Part shown: in pieces, positions 1 to 10,500 of the stretch
Position numbering within the stretch: the stretch's first letter is position 1
How the letters are laid out: every line of letters begins with the position of its first letter
Assembly (NCBI GenBank): GCA_031411995.1
Contig: JANOCD010000065.1
Location: 10,401-74,400 of the forward strand
Length of the DNA: 64,000 bases
Reading direction: 5' to 3'
Source: Rudanella sp031411995
GTDB lineage: Bacteria; Bacteroidota; Bacteroidia; Cytophagales; Spirosomataceae
Position numbers and translations under genes: made by a program
Notes under the pieces: model-generated
The model's input: only the letters and a program-made list of their open reading frames with translations
The model's database searches: none
What the model was told of the DNA's origin: nothing

Positions 1-1815
1 TTTGCGGCAAATGGCTAATCCAACGCCAGTGCCATCAAATTGGCCCTTGCCATGCAATCGCTGGAAAACCTGAAAAATACGTTCGGCATATTGGCCGTCG
101 AACCCAATGCCGTTGTCTTCAATGGACAGTTGCCAGTAGCTCCGTTCGGGGTGCAGGCCGGCGAGTCCATGACCCGGTTTTGCCAGTTGGCAACATACCC
201 GAACAAGTGGGGGCTGTTCTTTCCGCCCGAACTTAATGGCATTGCTCAACAGGTTCTGCATCAGTTGCTGAAGCTGCACCGGCGAACCCGACACGGTGGG
301 CAAGGTCTCAATCACAAAAGTTGCGCCCGAATCGCGAATGCGCACTTCCAGGTCACTCTGAACATCAGCTAACAAGGTGTTCAAATCGACCTCTTCAAAG
401 GTGTCTTTTTGGGTAGACACCCGCGAATAATCGAGCAGGTCGCGAATCAACTGCGACATTCGTTTGGCTGATTGCTGCATCCGGCTCACCAGATCGGCCC
501 CACCCGCTCCCAACGAGTCGCGGTGGAGGTCGGTGAGCATATCCCCGAAGGCCATAATCTTCCGAAGGGGCTCCTGTAGGTCGTGCGAGGCCACATAGGC
601 AAATTGCTGGAGGCTTTCGTTAGAGCGTTTGAGTTCCTGATTAGTGGCTTCCAGTTGTTCGCGATACCGGTGAATATCGGTGATATTGATAAACGAAATA
701 ACCAGTCCATCTCCCTGTTTGGCAATCGCCATCAGGTGCCAGGAATCTTCGTAATTGTACTCAAAAATCACGGTTTCGCCAGTTTCAATAACCTGCTTGA
801 ACCGGGCAAACTCAACGGCTGCATTTGGGTTGGGTGAAATATGGGAATAGGGGAGGTTCTGAATCTGATCGGCTAATGACCCCCATTGTTCAATGGCCAG
901 TCGATTAGCCAGCACCGTTTTAAAATCAACCAGTTCGCCGTGTTCATTTCGGATGGCTTCGTGCAACGAAATAGCTGTTTGGGAGTTATCCAGAATGGCC
1001 TTAAGCCGCACGGCCTGCACCTCCTGGTCAACCTCAGCCTGTTTAATTGCCGATACATCAAGGAACGTGAACAGCACTCCGTCGCCCTGTTTCTGGAATG
1101 ACCCCTCAAACCAGCCTTTAACGCCATAGTGGTCGTATTCAAACGGATACCGTTGACTTTTGCCCGTTTCAACAACTGTCTTAAACGTAGTAAATAAGGT
1201 CACCGATTGCCAGCCGGGAAAAAGTTCGCCGATTGTTTTGCCGGTCATTTGTTCAACCGTGTGCCCTGTCAATTCGGCGTTGTAAGCATTGGTAAGCAAA
1301 TAGCGGAAATCATAAACAACCCCCTCATTATTTCGGATGGCTTCGGCCAGAATAATACCAGTGGGCGAATGATCGACCACAGACCGGAGCAACTCACTTT
1401 GCTCCTGCGATTCGCGCTGGGCTTGCCAATAGGCCGTTATGTTGTTGATCGAGAGAACAATATCATCGCCCACCCGAACGCCATGAATTTGAAGATATAT
1501 CGGGCTTCCGTCAAGGTCAAATAACTCAGTTGTGAGGATAGGTTGGCCCGTTTTGGCCAGGTCAAAAAACTGGCGATACGTGAGGGAATTGGCCATATTT
1601 GGAAAAACATCCAGCAAGCGTTGTCCCAGCACCTCAGCAGCTTGTTTCTGATTATCGATTTCCCATTGACTGTTAACGGCTTTGAAGATGAACTCAATGA
1701 TCGAACCGCTTGGGTCCCGTAATGGGGCCATAGTGACTATGGCCGTAGCAATACTATTCAGTAGTTGCTCATAGTAATCAATTTGTTGCTGAAGGGAAGT
1801 TACGGGTGGGGTCAT
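1..1815 (-). CDS. PAS-domain sensor histidine kinase (3' end cut off by window edge)
   Basis: I translated this frame by hand: it is open from the ATG at 1815 to the left edge, giving 605 residues without a stop. There are three PAS-like sensor segments (about residues 1-135, 140-265 and 275-395). A HisKA domain follows with the H-box ASHDLQEPLRK, whose phospho-acceptor is His411. The HATPase domain has N-box LLSNAIKFGRK, G1 box DNGIGFD and G2 box GTGVGLAI close to the edge, so perhaps only 20-30 residues are missing. No membrane segment is visible, so it is probably a cytoplasmic sensor that autophosphorylates and passes phosphate to an unseen response regulator. The start lies 9 bp after the stop of the DUF1080 gene, so the two are probably co-transcribed and translationally coupled. 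The signal sensed is unknown. Confidence 0.93.
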   Translation of the reverse strand, partial: MTPPVTSLQQQIDYYEQLLNSIATAIVTMAPLRDPSGSIIEFIFKAVNSQWEIDNQKQAAEVLGQRLLDVFPNMANSLTYRQFFDLAKTGQPILTTELFDLDGSPIYLQIHGVRVGDDIVLSINNITAYWQAQRESQEQSELLRSVVDHSPTGIILAEAIRNNEGVVYDFRYLLTNAYNAELTGHTVEQMTGKTIGELFPGWQSVTLFTTFKTVVETGKSQRYPFEYDHYGVKGWFEGSFQKQGDGVLFTFLDVSAIKQAEVDQEVQAVRLKAILDNSQTAISLHEAIRNEHGELVDFKTVLANRLAIEQWGSLADQIQNLPYSHISPNPNAAVEFARFKQVIETGETVIFEYNYEDSWHLMAIAKQGDGLVISFINITDIHRYREQLEATNQELKRSNESLQQFAYVASHDLQEPLRKIMAFGDMLTDLHRDSLGAGGADLVSRMQQSAKRMSQLIRDLLDYSRVSTQKDTFEEVDLNTLLADVQSDLEVRIRDSGATFVIETLPTVSGSPVQLQQLMQNLLSNAIKFGRKEQPPLVRVCCQLAKPGHGLAGLHPERSYWQLSIEDNGIGFDGQYAERIFQVFQRLHGKGQFDGTGVGLAICRK

Positions 1816-1824
1816 GGTGGTGTT

Positions 1825-2496
1825 CTAATCGGGTAATACCCGAATCATTATGTCTTTATAAAGCACTTTGCTTTTGGGGTCGTGACCCTGTAGCGCAACC
1901 GTGCCAGTGCTCAGTTTTTTCGGCTTTGTACTACGGCTTACACTGTCGGGTTCGGTATAGGTGTTAATTACTTTGTCGTTAATACTTACTGTAACGGTTT
2001 TGCCCTGCACCTTAATCTGCTCGGTATACCACTCATCGTCTTTCACGAATACCTCTTTCACGTCCTGCGCGGCATAAACACTGCCCGTTTTGCGCCAGTC
2101 GGTGTGGGTTTGGTTCACCTGGATTTCATAGCCTTTTGCGGGCCATCCCGTATCCTGATAGTCCGTGTGGATAAACATGCCGGAGTTAGCACCGGTCATG
2201 GTTTTAACGGTGGCTTTCCACTCAAAATTCCTGAAGTTGTGGTTGTTTACCGGCCCGTCGTAGAACAGGTGTGCCCGTGGCCCAAACACCACAATGGCTC
2301 CATCCTGCACCGAGAACGTAGCCGGGTTCTCGGCTGCCTTCCAGCCATCCAGATTTTTGCCATTGAAAAGTGTTTGCCAACCGTCGGCATTGCGGCTGTC
2401 CGCCGTTGCAGTGGCCGACGACGATTTTACATTGGATTTGGGAGTGGCACAGGCCAGCATCAGGGCGGGGGCCAACAGGAGCAAGGTGTTTTTCAT
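1825..2496 (-). CDS. 3-keto-disaccharide hydrolase (DUF1080) domain lipoprotein
   Basis: A 223-residue exported lipoprotein with signal peptide MKNTLLLLAPALMLAC and lipidation at Cys16. The mature part is one DUF1080 / 3-keto-disaccharide hydrolase domain, a concanavalin-like beta-sandwich. It opens with the family hallmark LFNGKNLDGWK, and has GMFIHTDY and YEIQVNQT in the middle and ALQGHDPKSKVLYKDIMIR at the end. Members of this family cleave 3-keto-glycosides or bind glycans in the periplasm or at the cell surface. It lies 88 bp downstream of the GH113-like gene in the same leftward operon and 9 bp before the sensor kinase. The domain call is secure. That its substrate is an oxidised disaccharide is family knowledge and cannot be read from the sequence. 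Confidence 0.9.
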   Translation of the reverse strand: MKNTLLLLAPALMLACATPKSNVKSSSATATADSRNADGWQTLFNGKNLDGWKAAENPATFSVQDGAIVVFGPRAHLFYDGPVNNHNFRNFEWKATVKTMTGANSGMFIHTDYQDTGWPAKGYEIQVNQTHTDWRKTGSVYAAQDVKEVFVKDDEWYTEQIKVQGKTVTVSINDKVINTYTEPDSVSRSTKPKKLSTGTVALQGHDPKSKVLYKDIMIRVLPD

Positions 2497-2584
2497 GCGA
2501 TAAAAGTTTATGACACTAAAAGGCCATTCGTAGCCGGAACTATCGTTTCAATTCCTTTAATCCTATAATCCTGTAGAAAAAGGC

Positions 2585-3595
2585 CTACCAGCCAGCTTTC
2601 AAAACGGCTTGGGCGGGTCGGTTTTGGGGGCTGAACTGATCGCGGTGTCGGTCATGAGGAGTGTCGGCCATGAACCATTTCCAAACGAACCCACCGGCAA
2701 ACCAGGGCTGAGGCCAAACCGTTTCGAGCAGAGCCTGATAAGCATTCGACTGAGCTGTGGCATTGGGCGTACAATCGGTTTCCGATTCCCACGGACGTTG
2801 GGCTGTGTGGTCGCAGGCCCGATAACCAAACTCAGTGAACAAAACGGGTTTTTGCAGTTCGGCACTCAGGCGACTCAAGCCTTTTACATGGTCTTTCCAG
2901 CCCCGGTTCATCGCTTTGACTGACGGTTCCCGGTCGTCTGCCAGGGGGAAATAGGCATCCACGCCCACAAAATCGAGTTGATTCCAAAACGGAATTTTGT
3001 CGTACCGATCCCAATTGGCCGCGTAGGTCAGTTTGCCTTTATATACCTGCCTAACCTGCCCAATCAATTTGTTCCAAAACGCCGGCCGGGCTACGGCAAA
3101 GCGGTCGAGTTCGGTGGTAATGCAATACAGGTCAACTTTCAGCGAGTCGGCAACGTGTGCGTAATGAAGAATGTAGTGCGAATAATCGGTCTCGAAGGTT
3201 TGCCAATCCCGGTCGGTCGTAAATTCAAGGTCGAGGTGAGAGCCGCCCATCATCCAGACGTGTGGTTTTAGCATTACCTTCAGTTTATGTTGCCGGGCCA
3301 TTTGAATGGTTCCCGCCACGCCTTCGGGCGTTTCGCCCCACCACTGCCCCATTCGCCGTTCGCCGGGGGGCGGGTTTTCGCTGTAATAAAAATGGGTTTC
3401 TCCCTTTCGACAAAAGCCGTAGGGCACCACCGCCACCCAATCGGCACCGGTTTCGCTGGCCTGTTTCAGCCCTCCGTCGCCCGGGTTTCGGGGTGGTGCC
3501 ACCAGGTTGACTCCCTTCATTTTGGGGTCGGCATGGCGGTATTCCGCTGCTGATTGGCAACTAAATAGCAAAATGAACAGACAGTAGGCTTTCAT
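2585..3595 (-). CDS. GH113-like TIM-barrel glycosidase lipoprotein
   Basis: 336 residues with a short lipoprotein signal (FILLFSC, lipidation at Cys13). The mature protein reads as a (beta/alpha)8 barrel of the gta-TIM/GH113 type. It has MKGVNLVAPP at the first strand, VMLKPHVWM in the middle, Glu162 in CITTELDRF as candidate acid/base, Glu255 in VLFTEFGYRA as candidate nucleophile, and a late GGFVWKWF strand. GH113 enzymes are retaining beta-mannanases, so a mannan or mannoside substrate is possible but unproven. The gene follows the FG-GAP lipoprotein by 38 bp and precedes the DUF1080 lipoprotein, which fits a surface glycan-degrading operon divergent from the SusC/SusD pair at 7579-12612. 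Confidence 0.83.
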   Translation of the reverse strand: MKAYCLFILLFSCQSAAEYRHADPKMKGVNLVAPPRNPGDGGLKQASETGADWVAVVPYGFCRKGETHFYYSENPPPGERRMGQWWGETPEGVAGTIQMARQHKLKVMLKPHVWMMGGSHLDLEFTTDRDWQTFETDYSHYILHYAHVADSLKVDLYCITTELDRFAVARPAFWNKLIGQVRQVYKGKLTYAANWDRYDKIPFWNQLDFVGVDAYFPLADDREPSVKAMNRGWKDHVKGLSRLSAELQKPVLFTEFGYRACDHTAQRPWESETDCTPNATAQSNAYQALLETVWPQPWFAGGFVWKWFMADTPHDRHRDQFSPQNRPAQAVLKAGW

Positions 3596-3633
3596 AATAG
3601 GGAGAAAAATGCAGAGTGTTAGCCGCGTTAAGA

Positions 3634-6600
3634 TCAGAGTTTTCGTTTTACTCCTTTTGTATCCATAATCTCGACCGACTTAACGCCCGAACCAACGGCC
3701 AGCTCCCGTGCCGATTGCGACAAAAAAGATTGGCCATAGCCAAACTCAACCCGTTGTTTACGCCCATTGGCAAGGGTGAGAACCGCGCTGGCATCAGTCG
3801 GTTTCAGGCGGATTGTCCGACTTGGCGTATTCTTTTTAAATACGCACAGGCGACCCCGATTTTGGGTGGCTACCAGTAACGATTGCCCGTTTGCCCCCGT
3901 CAGTTCGACTAACCCTTTCGCATTGCCCGGTACAAAAAAGCCACTGGCCGCTGCCGACATAGGCACAAATCCACCCCGGCCATTCCCTCGGAGCCAAAGG
4001 CCGTTCAGGGCATCATAACGACCCATCGACACCTCTCCGCCATAATCATTGCCAACCAGCATCACGTCCAAATTTCCGTCGTTGTCCACATCCTGCGCCA
4101 CCATGCCAAAAACTGGACCCAATTGCGCCATTGTCGGGAGCGGGTGCATCACAAACTGAGGGTTGCCGTTGCTGTCGGTGCCTTTGTTTTCGATATACAT
4201 CGACCGGAACTCGTTGGCTTCCAGTACCGTTGCTTTTTCCCGTTCTTCGGGAGTTAGTAACTTGTCGATGCTGGCGGTGGTAAAATCTTTGTAGAGTGGG
4301 AACCGTTTCCGCATCACGATCATCTGTTTAATCAGGTCGTCGCGACCGTGGAAGCTGTATTCTTTTCGGGGGCCGGGTGCTGTTTCGCCCATGTTTTCGG
4401 GTATATAAATGGTCGGGATGGCATCGTAAAACCCGTTGTTGTCGAAGTCGCCCGCATACACGCGCACGGGTTCGTTGGGGGTGGCCCGCATCCGGGCGTT
4501 CAGACCGAGGTTTCCGGCAATGTAATCAATGTCGCCATCACTGTCGAAATCGCCGGGGGTGAGGGAGTTCCACCAACCCTTTTCAGTGGACAGTGAGCTG
4601 TCAACAGTTCCGGCGGGGAACCGCAACAGTTTTTTGCCTTTAGCGTTTTTCAAAACAGAGAGGGGCATAAACTCACCAGCGAGCATTAAGTCGGGCCAGC
4701 CGTCATTGTCGGGGTCAGTCCAGAGAGCATCGCACACCAGACCCACGTTTTGAAGGGCCGGGGCAAGTTGGGCCGTTACGTCGGTGAATTTGGGCACGCC
4801 CCCTTTTGATGTGTCATTCCGAAGCAACAAACTCGACACAGGTTTGGGGTATTGGTCGGGTTCCACGCGGCCGCCCACAAACAGGTCCAAATCGCCATCT
4901 CGGTCAAAATCAGCCGCTTTCACGCACGACTTGCTGACGGTATTGGCAGGCAAACTGCCGCTCGACAGAGTGAAATTGCCTTTTCCGTCGTTCATATATA
5001 GCCGATCCTGATAGGCAGGTGTTCCTCGGTTTTCTTCGTTGCCACCACTGGCAATATACAGGTCGAGGTCGGTGTCGCCATCCAGATCGGCCAGCAAAAT
5101 TCCCATGTCCTCCTGGAGTTTGGGGGTTGGGGACAGGGTAGAGGGCAGTTCTTTTTGGGTGAACCGTCCGTCCGCTTGTTGCAGGAAAAACGTGCCGTTG
5201 TGCTGGCGGGAGCCGCCCACAAAAAAGTCGTCTAAACCATCGCCGTTAACATCGCCAGCGGCAATGGCCGGGCCAAACTGCGAGAACTTGTGAGGCAAGA
5301 GTTTCTGGTTATTAAAATCAATATACTCCGGCTCCTGATGCACAAACTTGATACCGAGTGAGTCGGTGATTTCGGTGAAAGGGGGGGCTTGGGTTTGGGG
5401 CTTGGGGCTTGGGTTTGGAGATGCGTTTTTAAGGTCGGCGGTGAGAATCTGGTTCGACTTCACATTTCTCAACACCTGTTTGCGGGCGGGTTGCCCGTTT
5501 GTGCCCGGCCACGTAATCCGCACTTCGTCGATTTGGCGAACATTGCCCAGCCCGAAATGGGCAAATGGCTCCACGGTGGACAGATACCCCCGATATGGGC
5601 TGTGTTCATAGGCCTGCTGACAGGGCTTGCCTTTGCTGTCTTTATAGGTAATCTCGACCATTGCGCCAAGGCCCATCCGGTTGTGTTCCGACCCCACAAA
5701 GTTCAACCGGAGGTAGTTGGCCTGTTGGGGTTTTTGCTCCATCAGGTTATTCCGATACACAAAGGCCGAATCATTGATGTTATTGGTCACGTAATCAAGG
5801 TCGCCATCGTTGTCTAAATCCCCGTAGGCGGCCCCGTTCGAGAACGACGGCCGATACATACCCCATTCCTGAGTGGCATCGGCAAAAACAAGATTGCTGG
5901 TTGAATCCCCTGCCCGGTTCCGAAACGCATAGTTGCTGATTTTAACCACCGGAATCTGGGCCAGCATATAGTCTTTGGTGGCGACGGAGGCTGCATCCTG
6001 CCGGAAACTGATAAAATCGCGGTCGGTAATATCTTTCGGAAACCCATTTGTAATCATCAGATCCCGGTAGCCATCGTGGTCAAAATCGGCCAGCAAGGGC
6101 GACCAGCTCCAGTCGGTTTCGGCAACGTCGGCCAGCAAACTAATATCCGAAAAGATGGGGTCATTGCTATTGGGGCGCGGCCCCTGATTCAGTTGCAGCG
6201 TGTTCCTGACATACTGATAATTGTAGGTAAATTCCTCGTTGTTCAGGTAGTTCTGGTAGCTGTTGGCTCCCATCAGCATTTTTTTGCGGTAGTTGTCGCG
6301 GGGTTGCATATCCACGGCGACCACGTCGGCCAGTCCGTCGTTGTTAATATCGGCCACATCGTTGCCCATTGCCGAGTTGCTGGTGTGCTTAAAATAGTCG
6401 GCAGAGCGTTCCACAAACCCCGTGTGCCGTCCCTTAGCATCGTGCTGATTTATATACAGGAGATCGTCGGTGATATAATCGTTGGTTACGTAAATATCTT
6501 TCCAGCCATCCCGGTTAATATCCACTATGGAAAGGCCTAGCCCATAGCCCTCGATGTTAATGCCTTCGGCGCGGGAGACGTTTTGGAAACCCTTACCTTT

Positions 6601-7314
6601 CTCCACTGTCATATTCCGATACAGCCGATCCGTTGTACTTGACGAGCCATCGACCACTTTTTTATGATAGGCGTTGGGGTATTGTTCAATGGTGTTGGTC
6701 AGCACGTAGAGGTCGAGGTCGCCGTCGTTATCGTAGTCGAAAAAGGCGGCATTGGTGGTGTGTCCATCGTCGGCGATACCGTATTCGTGGGCCATTTCTT
6801 TGAACACCGGCACCTGCATTCCGTCGGCTCCTTTTTGATTTCCCTGGTTCACATAGAGCAGGTTTTCGCGCCGGGCGGCAATTTTGCTGACTGTTGCGCC
6901 CACGTAAATGTCCATTCGGCCATCGTTGTTAATATCGACCACAGCCACGCCCGAACACCATTTTCCGTTTCCATCGACTGTAGCCTGTTTGGTCGCATCC
7001 ACAAACTGCATGGGTTCAGATGCCTGTTTTCCCTTATTAATGTATAGTCGGTTGGCAACCTGATTTCCAGTGAAGAATACATCCTGAAAGCCATCGCCAT
7101 TAAAATCGGCTATGCTTACCCCACCACCATTGTAGATATACTCAAAGTCAATGATGTTGATTGAATCATTGTCAATTATTCGGTTGCTAAAGGTTATTCC
7201 TGTCTTCTCGGCTGGTAATAACGTGAATAAAGTGTTGTTCTGCTGGCAGGAAACAAGCACGAGCGTACTGCTAATCAGGGCTAAAACAATGGTTAACTTA
7301 CGGAGCATGAGCAA
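3634..7314 (-). CDS. FG-GAP/VCBS repeat and ASPIC/UnbV domain lipoprotein
   Basis: A 1226-residue lipoprotein (signal ending LVLVSC, lipidation at Cys23). I count fourteen calcium-loop motifs of the D-x-D/N-x-D-G-x-x-D kind. Seven, from DFNGDGFQD to DLDNDGDLD, lie before an ASPIC/UnbV domain (HNRMGLGAMVEI through VRITWPG). Seven more, from DVNGDGLDD to DVDNDGNLD, lie after it, following a Pro-rich linker (SPNPSPKPQTQAPP). This suggests two seven-bladed beta-propellers joined by an UnbV module. Such proteins are common in Bacteroidota beside SusC/SusD genes; their role, perhaps glycan binding or surface scaffolding, is not established. It is the first gene of the leftward operon and is divergent from susC at 7579. 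An ATG two codons downstream is an equally good start. Confidence 0.92.
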   Translation of the reverse strand: MLMLRKLTIVLALISSTLVLVSCQQNNTLFTLLPAEKTGITFSNRIIDNDSINIIDFEYIYNGGGVSIADFNGDGFQDVFFTGNQVANRLYINKGKQASEPMQFVDATKQATVDGNGKWCSGVAVVDINNDGRMDIYVGATVSKIAARRENLLYVNQGNQKGADGMQVPVFKEMAHEYGIADDGHTTNAAFFDYDNDGDLDLYVLTNTIEQYPNAYHKKVVDGSSSTTDRLYRNMTVEKGKGFQNVSRAEGINIEGYGLGLSIVDINRDGWKDIYVTNDYITDDLLYINQHDAKGRHTGFVERSADYFKHTSNSAMGNDVADINNDGLADVVAVDMQPRDNYRKKMLMGANSYQNYLNNEEFTYNYQYVRNTLQLNQGPRPNSNDPIFSDISLLADVAETDWSWSPLLADFDHDGYRDLMITNGFPKDITDRDFISFRQDAASVATKDYMLAQIPVVKISNYAFRNRAGDSTSNLVFADATQEWGMYRPSFSNGAAYGDLDNDGDLDYVTNNINDSAFVYRNNLMEQKPQQANYLRLNFVGSEHNRMGLGAMVEITYKDSKGKPCQQAYEHSPYRGYLSTVEPFAHFGLGNVRQIDEVRITWPGTNGQPARKQVLRNVKSNQILTADLKNASPNPSPKPQTQAPPFTEITDSLGIKFVHQEPEYIDFNNQKLLPHKFSQFGPAIAAGDVNGDGLDDFFVGGSRQHNGTFFLQQADGRFTQKELPSTLSPTPKLQEDMGILLADLDGDTDLDLYIASGGNEENRGTPAYQDRLYMNDGKGNFTLSSGSLPANTVSKSCVKAADFDRDGDLDLFVGGRVEPDQYPKPVSSLLLRNDTSKGGVPKFTDVTAQLAPALQNVGLVCDALWTDPDNDGWPDLMLAGEFMPLSVLKNAKGKKLLRFPAGTVDSSLSTEKGWWNSLTPGDFDSDGDIDYIAGNLGLNARMRATPNEPVRVYAGDFDNNGFYDAIPTIYIPENMGETAPGPRKEYSFHGRDDLIKQMIVMRKRFPLYKDFTTASIDKLLTPEEREKATVLEANEFRSMYIENKGTDSNGNPQFVMHPLPTMAQLGPVFGMVAQDVDNDGNLDVMLVGNDYGGEVSMGRYDALNGLWLRGNGRGGFVPMSAAASGFFVPGNAKGLVELTGANGQSLLVATQNRGRLCVFKKNTPSRTIRLKPTDASAVLTLANGRKQRVEFGYGQSFLSQSARELAVGSGVKSVEIMDTKGVKRKL

Positions 7315-7510
7315 AGTCGAGTCAAATAGAACAGCAAAATACGAAAATTATATCTGGAAATTGAACGGATAAACTAACTGTAAACAGGTGGTTTGAAAAA
7401 GACACATGAGTAAGTCTATGATCCTTGCAATCCATTGATTAAATAGATTATAATGGTATTAAAATGAGATAAAATGAGAAATAAGGAGTGAGTAAGCGGT
7501 AGTATAGGAT

Positions 7511-7518
7511 TACTTTTG
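7511..7518 (+). promoter_or_regulatory. Candidate -7 promoter box of the first susC
   Basis: TACTTTTG matches the Bacteroidota -7 consensus TAnnTTTG exactly and lies 60 bp before the susC ATG, giving a leader of about 55 nt. No TTTG -33 box is visible at the usual 17-21 bp upstream, so an activator may be needed. The rest of the 7315-7578 divergent intergenic region is AT-rich and shows nothing else I can name. Confidence 0.4.
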
Positions 7519-7578
7519 CTGTCTGAATAAATGCAATAAAGTACTTAATTAATTCCAACCTCAAACTCATTTCAGTAC

Positions 7579-10500
7579 ATGAGAACAACTGTTTACAGGC
7601 TCTCTCAATTGGCACTACTGAGCACAATGATGCTACTATGGAGCGTCGTTGTAATGGCTCAGGATCGCCGGGTCACTGGTAAAGTGACTGGCATTGACGG
7701 CCCGGTTCCGGGCGTCAACATTGTGATTAAAGGCACAACAACGGGTACAACGACCGATGCCAACGGTACGTACACGTTGAACCTTCGGGGTGCGAACCCT
7801 ACATTGATTATCTCGGCGATTGGTTTCAAAAGCCAGGAAGTTGCCGTTGGTAATCGGACAAACCTTGACATTGCCCTTGCCGATGATGCTACGGCTCTGT
7901 CGGAAGTTGTTGTAACGGGTTACACGACGGACGACCGCCGGAACGTAACGGGTGCCGTATCAACGGTGAAAGCCCGTGCGTTGCAGGCCCAGCCATCGGG
8001 TAACATCGAGCAGCAGTTGCAGGGTCGCGTATCAGGTCTGACGGTTATTTCCAACGGTCAGCCGGGTTCAAGCAGCCAGGTGCGGGTGCGAGGTTTCGGT
8101 GCATTTGGTGGTAACGAGCCGTTGTACGTAGTTGACGGTGTGCCCGCTGGTTCAGTAAACTTTGTGTCTCCTGATGATGTGGAGACAACAACCGTACTGA
8201 AAGATGCCGCTGCGGCTTCTATTTACGGAGCGCGTGCTGCCAACGGTGTAATCGTTATTACAACCCGGAAAGGCTCAAAAACGCCCCGCAAAATGCAGGT
8301 GACGTATGACGGCCAAATTGGAGCAACCGATCCCGGCAAAGGGCAGGCCATGATGAACCCTACCGATTTTGCCAACTGGACCTGGAATGCTTTCCGTAAT
8401 ACGGGGTTGAAAGTAGGTGACGAAGGTTGGGGACATCCACAGTTTGGTAAAGGAGCAACGCCTGTTATTCCTGATTATATCAACGTAGGTGGGGCTCCCG
8501 GCGTAGTGGGTTCGGTTGATTTGGCCGCTGCAAAACTCAAGTACAACGTCAATCCGAATGCAGGTGCTATTTATCAGGTTGTTAAAGCCAATAAAGAAGG
8601 CACTGACTGGTATGATGCCATCACGAATGTTGCTCCCCTCATGCGACATGGCCTGGGCTTCTCGGGCAGTGGTGAGTCGGGCCGTTACTACATCGGCTTG
8701 AGCGCACAGGATCAGAAAGGTATTCTATTGAACAACAGTTTTAAGCGGTACTCATTCCGGGCCAATACGGAGTTTGATCTGAGTAAAAAAATCCGTATCG
8801 GCGAAAACCTCCAGTTTACCTACTTGTCTGTATTGGGACAGGGTGGTGGAGCGGGTGGTCAGGGGGTAGCGGCTGACGAGAACGACGTTCTCCAGGCGTT
8901 CCGTATGCCGTCGATTATTCCGGTTTATGATGAATTCGGTGGTTATGCCGGTACGGCAGCTAAAGGTTTCAATAACCCTCGTAGCCCGGTAGCAAGCCGC
9001 GACGGGCAAGTAAACAATCGTGGATTTGGCACCAGTGCTTTTGGTAACCTGTACCTCGAAGTTGACCCCATCGAAAACCTGACGTTGCGAAGCACTGTTG
9101 GTGGGACCTATGGTAGTTTCTACAACTATGGTTACAGTCGGCTGCAGTATGAGAACTCGGAAAACAACTCGGCCTTTGGCTATAACGAAGGCGGTGGGTA
9201 CTCATTTGCCTGGACACTCACCAATACGGCTGCCTACAAGCGTAAGTTTGGTGTCCATGCTGTCGATGTAATTGTTGGTCAGGAAGCCCTCAACACGGGT
9301 GCTGGCAAAAACATAGGCGGTAGCGGTCAAAACCCATTCTCAATTGACCCGAACTACATCACGCTGTCAACGGTAGCGTCAACGGGCCGTGTTGTCAACA
9401 GCGGTCAGTTCAAAGGCGTTAACTTCTATTCGGTATTCGGTCGCTTGAACTATGTGTTCAACGATAAGTATATCGTAACAGGTGTGGTTCGTCGCGATGG
9501 CTCAAGCCGGTTTGGGGCCAACAACCGTTACGGCGTATTTCCGGCCGCTTCGGCAGCATGGCGTATCTCGTCGGAAGAGTTCATGAAAGACCTGACGTGG
9601 GTAACGGAATTGAAAATCCGGGGTGGCTATGGTCTGATGGGTAACTCAAACAATGTGGACCCCAACAACCAATTTAGTTTGTATGCCGCCAACCTAGGCA
9701 ACTCGGCTTACGATATCAACGGCTCAAACTCAAGCACCGTTGACGGCTACTACCGCTCGCGGATTGGTAACGTCGATGCTAAATGGGAAACGTCGATCAC
9801 CAGCAACTTCGGTATCGATGGTTCGTTTTTCAACAACCGTTTAGAAGTTATTCTGGACATATGGCGGAAAGACACCAAAGACCTGTTGTTCCAGGTGCCT
9901 ATTCCTGACGTAATCGGTACCTATGCAGCGGCTCCATCCGTAAACATCGGTAAGATGCGTAACCAGGGCATTGACCTTCAGGTAATTACACGGGGGAAAA
10001 TTGGCTCAGAAGTTGGTTACGAAGCCAACCTCACGGCCAGCACGTTGAGCAACAAGATTGTTTACCTGGCTCCCAACCTTACCTATCTGACAACGGTGAA
10101 TCCAGGCTTCCGGGGTATCAATCCAATTCGGAATCAGTTGGGCTACTCAATCTCGGCATTCTATGGCTACCAGACGTTAGGTCTGTTCCAAAGCAAGGCA
10201 GAAGTTGACGCTGCACCCAAGCAGGACGGTGCCGCTCCGGGTCGTTTCCGCTTTGCCGATATTGACGGTAATGGCAAAATTGATCCGAATGACCGGACAT
10301 ATCTCGGCAGTCCTGTTCCGAAATTCACGGGTGGTCTGAACCTGAAATTTACGTACAAAGCATTCGACGTGGAGATGTACGGCTACACCTCGATTGGCAA
10401 CAAAATCTGGAACCAGTCGAAGTGGTTTACCGATTTCTTCCCTTCATTTGAAGGTGCCGCCATCAGCGAGCGTGTGAAGCAATCATGGACACCGGAGAAT

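Noticed and set aside
40..1524. Plus- and minus-strand open frames of 70-110 residues over the left edge.
   Set aside because: The uninterrupted minus-strand frame 1815 to 1 encodes a complete-looking histidine kinase with H, N and G boxes, so the others are shadows.
6076..6540. A 154-residue plus-strand frame with repeated VDIVV-like words.
   Set aside because: It is the antisense of the calcium-loop repeats in the FG-GAP lipoprotein, which gives it false regularity.
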